DNA of 64,000 nucleotides from Actinostola sp. cb2023 (taxonomy: Eukaryota; Cnidaria; Anthozoa; Actiniaria; Actinostolidae), in NCBI GenBank assembly GCA_033675265.1, contig JAUJYZ010001579.1, forward strand, positions 124,001-188,000, read 5' to 3'. Made by a program: the position numbers and the translations under genes. Shown here in pieces: positions 52,276 through 64,000 of this stretch; the first letter of the stretch is position 1; every line of letters starts with the position of its first letter. The notes under the pieces are model-generated. The model saw only the letters and a list, made by a program, of their open reading frames with translations. It was not told the origin of the DNA and did not search any database.

Positions 52276-53022
52276 AATAAAGGTGAGGGTGAGCACAACA
52301 GAGCTGGGCTCCATATTTAAGTGCGCCCTAGAAAAATAAATTTAATTTAATCTGCAGGTTTCGGTTTCTAAGAAACCACTTCGTTTATCTCGATGGTTTT
52401 TGTATCTAAAAGTCAAACTTCAAGCCAACTTAAATGTCATTCGAAATGGAATAGATTTGACTGATATTTGAATCTATTAGACATTTCCGATTTAGCGGCA
52501 TATGAGCGGAATAGGCATATGTATGTATGGCGGTCATTGTTATCTATTGTAAATCACTCGAAAGACGATTGCTTAACTTTAATTTGATAATATCGAAAAA
52601 TCGAAAATCGATTATTCAAATCGGTTGGACACATTGTACTTTGCACCCGCTGCGGAATTCTTCGTGACGTCACATACCACAAAAATTAAAACTAAAATTT
52701 AGTTAGGAATCCTATCAACTTGATTCTTTGCAGTGTTTTAGAGAATTGTGATATGAATTTTTGTAGAAATTTTCAGATAGGCTCGATGTTTTGTGGCTGA
52801 GTTTTCGAAGTTTTAATTGTGTCACGCAACTCTTACCAAACGCTAGCCACGTCTCTGAAAAGTCGTGGAAAACAACAAATTTGTACCAAATTAAATGTTT
52901 TTAGTTTTCTACATGTTTAGAAGTTCTATTTATAGTGAAATTAAGTGATGTTTATCAACTCTAAGCTTGAATTGATTTTTCTAAATCTTGGCCGCCATGT
53001 TGGAAACTTCGTTCGCCCATAG

Positions 53023-53249
53023 CTCGGTAAAGAAATGCTCTAGTGCTCCAAAATTTGGCCCAGAGTTGTTATTTTGATAGCTCTACAAGCTCATGAGCAT
53101 TTTATTTTATTTGGCAAAGGAAATAATATTTCGAAATTTGGTTGCACCCGCTGCGGAATACAGGTAACACTACTAGCTACTACTCAAAGCGCTACGCGAA
53201 CGCATTACAGGGCATAAGAACAGGAAGGACGTTGGGGGATAGCTGATAG
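53023..53249. other. Right-arm-only segment, 227 bp
   Basis: The left arm runs straight from the cccatag to cgcaataccgc boundary (12645-12655). Here 227 bp separate the two. ATAG stands at both ends (53019-53022 and 53246-53249), so the left arm may have lost it by a microhomology deletion. It contains a gcacccgctgcggaat word that also occurs near 52650. No gene. Confidence 0.85.
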
Positions 53250-53502
53250 CGCAATACCGCATCAAAACAATAAAAATACCGTAATACCGGATCTAAATTT
53301 GAAATTTGAAACTACAGCAGTAATGTTTTGGAAACAACCGGAACACCGAAATACACTAAAGAAATTTGAATTTCACCGAATACCGCAGCCCCAAATCGCC
53401 AAATACCGCATACCGCGGGGCGCAGACCAAGACGAAGTATAGAATACCATAATATCGCACAAAAAAATTGACGGATACCGCAATACCGCGAGCCCCCATG
53501 TC
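53250..53502. repeat. GCGGTATT-rich repeat, mirror copy
   Basis: Same degenerate repeat reading aataccgc on the plus strand. Its left side carries 227 bp that the left arm lacks. Confidence 0.65.
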
Positions 53503-53611
53503 CAGTCCCCCTCATAAAAGTGCCTCGGGAGAGATTTTAATTTGGTCTGGCTACGGGCCTGGGTTTGGTGTAATTTGTTTAGCAGCACCTCACCTGAAAT
53601 TACTAGACTTA

Positions 53612-53689
53612 TGCCGTGTTTACGACCGCTCAACAAACAATAGTTTTCTGATTTGTACCTTGGTAGAGCGCTCAAGTGTAAACACGGCA
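53612..53689. mobile_element. 78-bp MITE, mirror copy
   Basis: Same element flanked by TTA on the plus strand in the right arm. Confidence 0.85.
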
Positions 53690-54455
53690 TTAGAATCAGT
53701 ATGGGTAAGTAAGCTAAAGACGGGCACAGGGATCCCATTGTAGTATTTCGCGCTAATAGTTCCCCAGGGACTGGGTTGCTTATTGTTAGATCTGTTATCA
53801 TCGCTGCCACTTCTATGTTTATTTTTTGGCCGTAAAGCCTTTAACGAAATACATCACGTATAGCTGTTTTATGGCGTCTTTGTTTGTCTATTCATTTAAT
53901 GGACGCAATGGACGCCTACCGTTCTCAAGTGACCGTCAACGTTTCGGATACAATTTCATGTTCAACTTGACTTGTGAATAGCCCTATCCCCTACTGCGTA
54001 CTGAAGAGCTTTTATAATTTAAAACTTACGTGTTTGCTTAGAAAGCTTTCAGTGAATGTATGTACTTCAAGTTTATGCTGGGCGTTTAAGCGCATATCGG
54101 TCACATATACTTAAGGAAGTCCACTTTACTTGTTAACAGCTGCAACGCATTTTAACTCATTTTATGTATGTATAACCGAGAGATTATCGAGGGGAAATTA
54201 TTTCAACCAGCAAATCGTATACCGGAAGTGTTACCACAGGTAGCCCAAGCTGTGGACTTGTGGCGAGATTTACTGTATGGAGCTTCACATCGAACTTTGA
54301 AACCCGTCTAAATAAAATTATACAAACCCTCAAAGTAGTCCTACTTGTTTCAGTATTGTGTTGTCCTTTGGGATTATGTGAGGTTTGGAGCCATTCCGAT
54401 CGATTTTATTTTCAGAGAGTTACTAATAGTCCCTTGAGTTTCCCTAAAATTAGCT

Positions 54456-55347
54456 AACCTCGTCCCCAGGGCCCTCTCTTCTCGCTTTCAAAATGGCGGA
54501 CGCTCGAGAAAAGACCCTGGTGTAGGCTGAACTAAAACGCATTTTGATTGGATAACACAACAAGCCATCTAATTGGTCCATATCGAAGGTTGCTAATATA
54601 GCATAAATTAAAATTCGAATCGCATCGAGTGAATTTATTGTTTCAACGGATAGTTCTTTTCTGGTCCTAAATGTATCGAATTAGGAAGATCGAAGCCGCT
54701 GCAGCCTGCAAGTGATGTGTGAGTGTTATCGAAGCATTGAAATGTCTTTAGGAACATGAAAAAGTCCACCGATCGAGATCGTTTACCGTAAAGCAAGGTA
54801 TCAATTTATACGAGCAAGACTACTCGGACGGCGACACGGCAAACTGATATATTATTGTCGTTGTTTACATAATTTGCTAGTGCTCTTGAGATTTGCAGTA
54901 TGTGACACGTCAATCCACGTCAACATGTTTTGTACTTTAGCCGTTAGAGATGAAAGGTGTTTGTATACAAATAGCGAATAAAGTGTCTGTGTCTCATTAA
55001 TTTATACACTTCCGAACCCCTATTTTTCAAATGGCCAGAATTGCTCCAGGTGATTTTATTTATTATTTGAGGCAAAACAATCGCAACATCAACGAACATA
55101 TTTTCTTCAGTAACTCTTCACAAGGCCCTTTCGATTACTTTCGACTAGCCTCCGCAGGCAACTCTAAAATACGAAAACTCTATCAGATGGGTTTCCTGTG
55201 GCGCTGCATGCGGAGGCTAGAAAATGGCAGCCTGGGTACGAACCTCCAAGATTCTTGGAGACACGTGACCAGCCTACACCAGGCTCTTCTCTCGAGCGTC
55301 CTCCATTTTGAAAATAGCGAGAAGAGAGGGCCCTGGGAACGAGGTTG
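54456..55347. mobile_element. Mutator-like element, mirror copy, one flank deleted
   Basis: Same TIRs. The inner-arm flank keeps the 9-bp duplication (55348-55356), but at the other end about 22 bp, including the duplication, are missing, so the element directly abuts ccctaaaattagct. This is a clear structural difference between the arms. Confidence 0.85.
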
Positions 55348-55553
55348 GGTAGGAGACTGTCATGGCCGATCACCTACGATCGATGTCAAACAATCGACTC
55401 AAACTCGCTCAAAATTAGAGAAAATGACAAGATTCTTTCGAAATACATTAGCTAACATAATATCCCTCCACCACACGCGGTATCCCTTCCTCTGGTCAAC
55501 GATTCCCTCGCCAAAAAGCCAGGAACTTCAAAATTTCGAACAGCAAAACCGGT

Positions 55554-55769
55554 CCTTGAAACAATCAGCCCCGCAACGTAATCGCAACGAAATCGCAACG
55601 ACATCCTCCCGTACCCTCCCCCACTAAGTTACACAATTCGACACTCCAAGTTTGAATTTTATTCGAATACACAATAGAGTGTCGAAATGTGTAACTTAGT
55701 GGGGGAGGGTACGGGAGGATGTCGTTGCGATTCCGTTGCGATTCCGTTGCGGGGCTGTTGGTTTCAAGG
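55554..55769. mobile_element. 216-bp hairpin MITE, mirror copy
   Basis: Same hairpin in the right arm. Confidence 0.88.
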
Positions 55770-56174
55770 ACGTTACGACGAGGTGACGGCGAAAGCAATT
55801 TGCAAACTGGTATTGAACGCTTGCCAAGTCTTTCGGCTATGTAGAATCACCTGTCCTATATTTATCCCGCAGTCATTATGATTAACTATGAAGACGGTTT
55901 ATGGTATAAATACATGGCACACGCACATGCAATCATTTGAATTTACATGGAGGCGTTCTAGCCGTCATTATTCACATTTTTGGCAGTTGTTATGCGAATA
56001 CCCCTTATTTAAGTATACTCAGTGGCGCCAGCTGGAAGCAACTGTCGCGCAGTCTTCGGCGAGAACCGAACCACACCACATATACGGCACTCTATACTCC
56101 ATCCATTTAGGTAAGAACATTTTGTATTAAGAACTATGAAATCTGGAAACACTTATTCTGAATGTTCAGTCTGA

Positions 56175-56395
56175 GGGTGCGTTCGATTGACCCTATTCCA
56201 GAATAGGAATACACGGAATAAACACTTGGATGCTTTTATTTCAGCACATTTAAAATTCCAAACTGTTCCTTGTAACTTTATTATGATACAACAAGGAATC
56301 GTTTTATTTTACAGTGGACAGTAGCTGCGTCACAGCGATTTAGGGATGTTATTCTGTGTATTCCTATTCTGGAATAAGGTCAATCGAACGCACCC
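56175..56395. mobile_element. 221-bp MITE, mirror copy
   Basis: Same ends, flanked by TGA on both sides (the complement of TCA). Confidence 0.85.
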
Positions 56396-57246
56396 TGAAT
56401 ATCAAATAAAATAGTTTTCAAATATTCTAATTTATCGAGAAAGGTGAATAGTTCGGACAGTGATTCACAATATGAGTGATTAACGGATCGAGCAGCTATA
56501 CTCAGACTACAAAGTTGGTCATTTCCTGCAGTACAATTAAACAAAAGACACCGCGGCCAAAGTTTCCTCGAACTCGTTACCTGGGACCGCTTCGTATTGA
56601 CCGCCAAGCCTCTAGACTTACCAGCTAGTCGACCCAGCAACAGAAGCACTATCGTGTTGATTTTGAATGAAAAAAAATCCGAGAGCAAATTGGAGCCTTA
56701 TTCGCATTTTATCCCGCAACATTTTAAATCTTGAGGTACATATGCTTCACACACTTGATGTCAGTTTTTCTTATGTATCGAATATGTTGTCTTGTGCTGT
56801 CTTTGCACGCGTCTCGGGTCGGTGGCGAGGTTTGATCCCTCGGTGATGTTTGACGATGCTGGTTGCGCTGCATGACCCACTTTCCCTGATCCGAATATAT
56901 ATGTTCCTAGGCCTGGACTGCCTTTTGACTATATTCTAACTCCTAAAATATAATAAAAACTTCCCTGACCGGTGATCAATGCACTTCCTGTTTCGACTGC
57001 ACTAAAAAATAAACTGATCGTTTCAATTCATGAAAATTCCTTGTAACAATTCTACATGTCTACATCCCTGCAGAGTATTTATAACAGAGTTTTAGAATCT
57101 CAATATTTGTGTTCTACAAACGTAACGTATTCTAGTCCCGGCTGTTCTCATAAGTTGTATGTTCAGTTCGTGGCATCATGGCGGTTACCGGGCATGAAAG
57201 CTTTTTGTATATCGCGAAAGTTTGAGAGAGAAAAAAGAAAAACAGA

Positions 57247-58605
57247 ATGATTACTATATTTATTCAATTTATTCGTGTAATTACACATTGTTATCAAGAA
57301 AGATGATTACTATATTAATGAAAAATGAAAAATCTTTTCACAGCGTATGTTAAGCCGCATCTACACGAACAAGTCAGTTTCCTTGACAAGTTTTCCTTGA
57401 CAAGGAAAAATTGACAATTTTTTATCATCTACACGAGCAAGTTTTCCTTGACAAGGAAAAATTGGCGATGTTTTTGTCGTCTACACGAGCAAGTCTTCCT
57501 TGTCAAGGAAAATTTGCTCGTGTAGATTCGGCTTTATGCAGACTGTTTTTACTTACAGCAGGATATGCTACTTATAGATCGATTTATTCAGTCGTACAAT
57601 TACACATTGGTCATTATCAGATCAAGAAAAATGATTACTATTGTCATATGTTATACTGAGTTTTTACTTACAGATACTACTCGATTTATATTCGTGTATT
57701 ATTAAACTATACATTGATATATCAAGAAAAATGATTACTATGTCATATGTTATACAGAGTTTTTACTTACTGATACTACTTCGACTAGACAGACATAGAT
57801 AGATCAAGATCAAGAGAAATGATTACTATATTTATTAAAAAGCCAAACTGAATGTTTTGACACTGGTGCATGTCAGTGTTATGGCAGAGTTTTTACTTAC
57901 AGGTACTACTGACTTGTAGATCGATTTATTCGTGTAACTAGACATATATATCAAGAGAAATGACTACTATATTTATTCAAAAGCCAAACTGAATGTTTTG
58001 ACACTGGTGCATGTCAGTGTTATGGCAGAGTTTTTACTTACAGGTACTACTGACTTGTAGATCTATTTATTCGTGTAACTAGACATATATATCAAGAGAA
58101 ATGATTACTATATTTATTAAAAAGCCAAACTGAATGTTTTGACACTGATGCATGTCAGTGTTATGGCAGAGTTTTTACTTACAGGTACTACTGACTTGTA
58201 GATCTATTTATTCGTGTAACTAGACATATATATCAAGAGAAATGATTACTATATTTATTAAAAAGCCAAACTGAATGTTTTGACACTGGTGCATGTCAGT
58301 GTTATGGCAGAGTTTTTACTAACAGGTACTAATGACTTATAGATCTATTTATTCGTGTAACTAGACATAGATATATCAAGAGAAATGATTACTATATTTA
58401 TTAAAAAGCCAAACTGAATGTTTTGACACTGATGCATGTCAGTGTTATGGCAGAGTTTTTACTTACAGGTACTAATGACTTATAGATCTATTTATTTGTG
58501 TAACCGTATTCATCGATATCAAGTAATTACTATATTTATTAACAAAGCAACATCTTTTGACACTGGTGTGTTATGCAGAATTTTTAATTATAGATATATA
58601 AATAT
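57247..58605. repeat. Tandem array, 141-bp unit, mirror copy
   Basis: Same array in reverse with the same unit order, including the variant units, so it has not rearranged since the arms separated. Confidence 0.92.
57353..57533. mobile_element. TAA-flanked MITE, mirror copy
   Basis: Same element and same TTA/TAA flanks in the right arm. Confidence 0.85.
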
Positions 58606-58917
58606 ATATATACAGTGCTTAAAAAAACATTATTTCCGAAATACTTCGTTCGGAAATCTTTTGGAAATCAGACGAAACAGAAAATTGGCGGTATCATATT
58701 CCAAGATCACTAATAATGACCAAGTTGAGATTGTGGTAGACAAAATTAATTATGGCCGAATTATCATTAGAATGGTTTTCATCATCACGTGAAATAGATA
58801 CACCTGTTTTTAGAAACAAATAGTAAGATGTAAAAAGGGATAATTACCGCCATTTGTCTTTCACCACTTGGCAAAACAATCCTATTTTGGAGGTTCGCCG
58901 AAAATACTTTTGACATT

Positions 58918-59357
58918 CAGTAAAAACCCGCATATAAGAAACTGCAGATTAAGAACCTCCAGGCTGAAATTTAGCCAATTAGCATCCCAATATATAAGAA
59001 CCAGTTCAGCCTGACAAATGAAGCAGGTTCTTATGTGAAAAATGACTAAAGCACAGAACACACAGGTACAGTCGGTGCTGAAAATGCAGAACTATTCTAT
59101 TTACTATACAGTTGGGTTGTTAATGTTTAGTGTGAAAATTAGACCTTTCAGGGTCAATAGTTTACTAATTAAAACAAATTGTAAGGAAATACACCATGAT
59201 ACTGTATCAGAAACAATTGTTGTTTTTTTGTCCTGTAAATAAGAACCTGTTAAGAACCTACGCATCCTGATTTCTCACTAGACACCCAATATATAAGAAC
59301 CATTTCAGCCTGACTTGGAAAAATAGGGGTTCTTTAATTTTATGCGAGTTTTTACTG
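58918..59357. mobile_element. Mirror copy of the 440-bp CAGT-ended element
   Basis: Same ends and internal boxes in the right arm. Confidence 0.65.
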
Positions 59358-59729
59358 TACTGCGGTTGCTATGAGTTACTGCATGTATTTCTACTTCGCG
59401 TTTTATGTTAATACATGCAACGCTAAGTATTCCTTTTTCACTTTACTCTTCACTATTTCACGCACACAGGACAACGTTTCTGAAAACAGGTATATTATAG
59501 TCAAATACACATTAACTAAAGGTTTCTGATTCACGAATTTATGGTAACCACGGTATTATACGCCGAATTCATAATGGAGTATTTTAAGTTTGGCAATACG
59601 ATACGTTTCTGTACAAATGATCACTGTCATCGATCTAAAACAGTACCTAGAAATAAACATTCTTGGAAAGCTTCTTTGCTGTAGACAAAATATCATCGGA
59701 GCTATGACAGATCATGAATAGATTATGTA

Positions 59730-59861
59730 CTTATTGAATGAGTGGGAGGGCCAGACGGGAAAATATTTGGCTCGAGGCCGGGTCATGGAAGTACGGACCG
59801 AGCCAGAATGACCGAGAGCCAAATATTTTCCCGTCCGGCCCGACCTAACTCATTCAATAAG
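59730..59861. mobile_element. MITE, mirror copy of the 133-bp hairpin
   Basis: Same hairpin in the right arm. Confidence 0.75.
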
Positions 59862-61041
59862 CATTTTATCATATGACCATTTCATATGGACCATTTTGGT
59901 ACCATATCAAACTTATGTTATACAAAAGGTCATTGTTTCACATATGCAGATGAGGCGAGTCTTGTTTAGGCGAAAAACAGCATGATTTTGATACGTTTTT
60001 GCTTTTTACTGCATTGTTAAAATAAAAACCAAAAACCTACCAACGGAATATAAAAGACGAATAGGTAAGGAATGAATAAGCTGTCAATTCAAGCACAAAT
60101 AAAGAGGTTTGAAGGTGGCATTTTCCGTTTCTTCAAAATAGATCGAACTGAAATCTCTGAAGAGATATGGGAGAGCGTTAGATACGCTACACACAAAAAC
60201 CCTTTGAATTCTTTGGAAATTGTGTCAATCAAAAACCTACCGCCAGATTCAAATGCTCTGTAATGATACGCGCGTTTTGATATAAAATACATGTATATTG
60301 GATATAATTAAGAGGTGGCAAAATGAAATCTAAAACTCTTTGTTTGGTAATCGTGAACATCATATTGGTGCTCTTTATCCCGGTCTGTATGTAGAAGCTA
60401 CATAGCCAAATAGATTATGGCTCGGAAAGGACGTTTTTGAAGGCAATTTCTAATATTTACACACAAGATCAATAGGTCTGAAGTTCGAATTTATGATATA
60501 TTTTCCCCTGTTGAGGAAACATATGCAGCTCTATAGCATCCTCTTTTATTCTTCTAATTTACACATCAGTTGTCAAAGGCGGAAAAAGATCAATTGAGAA
60601 ATGCTTTATTTAGCGGGCAAAGAACAAATTGCTCGATTAATCGGGACTCAAACGTGCTTTTAATAGTAAACAAAGCACATTTGTAATTCAATAATTTCAT
60701 CTTGCACAAGCGCATTCAAAAACGTTGTCCGCGTGATACTGTGTCCCAACAGGAGCAAATGTTCAATGATGTAGGACATAAGTTTGATATGAAGCATCAT
60801 TCAAGAACACAAACGCGCGATTACGAGAGAAGAACCAATCAAAAAATGTTATAAAAAAATATTTTTGTTCACTTTTGTTGTTCACATTTAAAAAATAAAT
60901 TTTGCTGCAAAAAAAGCATAAAAAATCTCCTGACAAAAATCGAACCGGGTACGTCAACACGTCCGGCCCTTACCACGTGACGTTTTTTTTTTATTAAGAG
61001 CGCGCGAGCAGGGCCATACGGGTCATATGATAAAGTTTTGC

Positions 61042-62481
61042 AGGAGCCCATTACTAGGAGCCTTCCTTTCCTATAATAGGTCTGTACGACATCATTTGCA
61101 CAAATTGAGCTAAAAATAGAACACTCATTATAAATTCCGGGCGATGAACCAATCATGTCGCGTCTTACACAATAGGAATTTGACGTCAGATTCAACACTG
61201 ATGGCAGCCGAAAGCGTACCGTGTAGTAAGAATCTGAATCTAGCTATAGTGAAATTGCAGATCAGTTTTGTCGTCTGACTTCAGTACTTCATCAAGCGAG
61301 GAAGAACAATGATTGAAAACATTAAAAAACAAAACAACAAAAAACTAACTCCAGGTATTATTATTTATATCAAAACTTCAAGTGCGAGAACTTCTAAAAA
61401 CAAAGCTAGCTAGTTCAAAGACTTCAAAGGCCAGTTCAAAACTCGGCCAAAAAACGAACATCTTCTGCTCTTTCTGAGAAGGAATTCAACGATCTGGTAT
61501 CATGGATAATCTGTTACGAAGATCCTTGTGCAGGACTAGCAGTGAGAACCAAGCTAATGAATATTCCAAACCGCCGGTGTGTTTTGCTAATTAGCATTTG
61601 TTGGGCATTTGTTGTCTGAAACGCAGCAAAATGAATCACGAACTGAAGTAGGATTTTGTCGAAAATTCTCGACATTGACACAAAGTTCCTTCTAAAACAG
61701 CGAAGTGAGGTACTGGGAAGCTTCTTTTTCTGTGGCCTGGATGAAGATTTTATCGCATTTTTATTCAGCGGCTGATCTTGGAGTGCCGGTTATCTTGCCT
61801 TCTTTGAACTGAAGTCGTCTTTGGCGAAAGAACTTCGCCATACACTCAGTGATAACCCTCTTGTTTTAGTGTTCTTTGCCGCTCTTTAAGGCACGGTTTG
61901 TCGGTTGAAAGTTTCAGTTGTTTTTCGACAATCTTTCGGCGAACTGAAGGTCGATCGATCTTTAGCAAAGTGCACATTTGTGTGCGTGGTTGGTTATGTT
62001 TGCGTCGCTGTCCACTGAAACTATCTGAGTGATGATGAAGGTGATGGTTGCTTCATCAGAGTCCAAATGGCACTGTGAGAACGCTTCATTCTTACGAAGA
62101 CTAAATCATGAATCAAAAACCAACAGAAGAAAGTTGATAAAACAAGAATAAACATATGAAGCGATAGGTATAAGAACGTAGAAGAATTTCGCGACATCGT
62201 GAGTCGCCAAACTAAAAGTCGCCACTAAGCGCTTTGGCAGTATGTCAGTTTATTGATACATGTGATACATTCATTGTACACAGTTCGTCTCGTTCTTGTG
62301 CAAGGGAAAAATAGACTTGTACTTCCATGTATTAAGAATATCAATATTTTGGATCAAGTCCTCGCGTCCTCCGTTTGGCCGCCATTTTATTTTTCAAATT
62401 GAAATTCTTCGGAAATTTGCATATCTAAAAATAGCATAATTTGTGCAAATGATGTCGTATGAACCTAGTAATGGGCTCCTG
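61042..62481. mobile_element. Mirror copy of the 1.4-kb inverted-end element
   Basis: Same inverted ends in the right arm (61042-61110 and 62415-62481), no gene inside. Confidence 0.5.
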
Positions 62482-62524
62482 AGTTTTGTATGTATTTTTC
62501 AAGTGAGTTTTATTTTATTTTTAA

Positions 62525-62721
<197 letters not shown>

Positions 62722-62888
62722 TTATAAAATGATGATAATATAACTAATATTAGACTGGCAAAGTCATCCGTTAAAAATAACATAAAACGGTTGTCTACTT
62801 GATGTTCAATTCTGTACAATATCAAATAAACAATACAAAGTCTTTACTCAAACAGTCATGTTTACTTTCACAGGAGTAACTCAACGAT

Positions 62889-63970
62889 ATGGATAACCTC
62901 TCCAACCTTACAACTGCATTTCAGAATACTACTTCTATTCAAGCAGGAATTCTGTCTGAGACCAAACTCGTCTTGTACAGTGTACTACTCGTCTTCTCTC
63001 TACTGGGGAACATTCTTGTTATTGCTGTAGTTTTCTATAATGAAAATTTGAGAAGTGACTTTAATTATTTGATTGTCAACATGGCCATATCAGACTTGTT
63101 CATCCCTTTGCTGGCAATTCCTCAGCGGATTTCCGAAGTATCTGGCCTTTTACGGCACAACGAGTGGCTCATCGGTGGAGTCGGTGGCGCTTTCCTGTGT
63201 AAACTGAGTTATTTCTTGAGTGATATAGCACCCGCAGTCTCGATATTTAGCCTGGTCATCATTGCAGCGAGCAGATTTGTAGCCATAGTTTATCCCTTCA
63301 ACGTTGGTCTTGCAAACGCACTGAACAAGAAAAATCGAATCCTGATCGCCCTGACCTGGCTAACAGCAACGGCTCTGTTTGGCTCCTACTTTTACTTCGT
63401 TCACCTAATCCCCGATCAACGTGGATATTGGCAGTGTAAACTTAGTTTTGATTCGCCAAAGTATTTCGTCATTTTCTATTCATTTATCATAATTGGAACA
63501 TACTTTGTTCCTTTTACAATCATCGCGATATTATACTCAATCATGGTCTTCAAATTGTATAAAAGAACGCGAGACATTGAAGAGCATTTCGACGACAGGC
63601 AGGTTCGCAGTAGACAAAGAAGAAACAAGAAGATATTCTTCTTGAGTATTGTGATAGTTTTGGCTTGTTTTCTGTTTCTCGGGCCGATATTTGTTTCCTG
63701 TTTGTGGTAAACTTCATCTGGAAATGGGACATAAGAAGTCACATCACCTTTGAAAAAGCAGTACTGATATTCTTTATTCTCCAGTACTTGGGCTACCTGT
63801 ACACAGGGATCAACCCTTGGATCTACTTCGCTTTTATCAAAAGTTACCGGGTAGGACTAAAAAGACTTCTACGCTGTGAGAAACACTCGGCTAGACGACT
63901 CAGTGATTCAAGCCGAAGGACTCGCTCATTTAGACTCGGCACACTGAATACTGATCATGAACTCCAATGA
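62889..63970 (+). CDS. Class A GPCR, mirror copy with 1-bp frameshift
   Basis: Second copy of the 360-aa orphan receptor. Residues 1-268 are identical to the left-arm copy. Near 63690 a run of four T has become three, which shifts the frame after TM6 residues GPIF and stops at 63710. The rest of TM6, TM7 with NPWIY and the tail continue in another frame to 63970, with no substitution seen. A single homopolymer loss with no other change looks like a sequencing or assembly error rather than decay. If real, this allele would make a receptor lacking TM7. Confidence 0.85.
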
Positions 63971-64000
63971 ACACAGAAATACCTTGTCTGAGTCCTTAGA

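Overview
The window looks like nuclear DNA from a cnidarian, most likely an anthozoan (coral or sea anemone). The reasons are AT-rich intergenic DNA, a single-exon orphan class A GPCR with a nearby broken paralog, one intron-containing mobile-element gene, and very many short non-autonomous DNA transposons and A/T-rich microsatellites. There are no operons, ribosome binding sites, rRNA genes or CRISPR arrays. The taxonomic call is an inference from style, not from a marker gene.

The dominant structure is one giant inverted repeat. Everything from about 1875 to the centre near 32571 reappears in reverse complement from there to 64000, with almost no spacer. Positions x and y pair with x+y of about 65142 at the centre, drifting to about 65875 at the ends through accumulated indels. 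The first 1.87 kb has no partner only because its partner would lie past 64000. The arms are almost identical over long stretches but differ in microsatellite and homopolymer lengths, scattered SNPs, short divergent patches, tandem-copy number and a few unique indels of about 20 to 230 bp. Small indels are dense within a few kb of the centre. The pattern fits either a head-to-head join of two haplotypes of one locus or a real palindrome. It cannot be settled from sequence alone.

Layout of the left arm, mirrored in the right: a TM2 fragment of a GPCR paralog (about 463-566) and an intact 360-aa GPCR (1905-2987, minus); repeat-rich DNA with MITEs and a 141-bp tandem array (7270-8625); more MITEs including a Mutator-like element with a 9-bp target duplication (10513-11406); a very long TAG microsatellite (14580-15915); a TTAA-flanked foldback element (18449-19133); a long ATT microsatellite (20061-20511); two elements built from GATC and AGCT palindromes between TTCACACT-type boxes (20841-22398, 24498-25088); and a 4.3-kb element with terminal inverted repeats carrying two convergent genes, A and B (26650-30938). 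The palindrome centre is at 32539-32604.

The two genes of the 4.3-kb element are the best candidate for something undescribed. Each is broken by small indels in both arms, but at different places, so the arms correct each other to one open protein each. Gene B (two exons, about 450 aa) ends in a zinc-knuckle-like CxxC-H-C motif and its second exon has a layout reminiscent of the end of a DDE transposase. Gene A (about 330 aa) is unrecognised. They converge on a small hairpin that carries an AATAAA on each strand.
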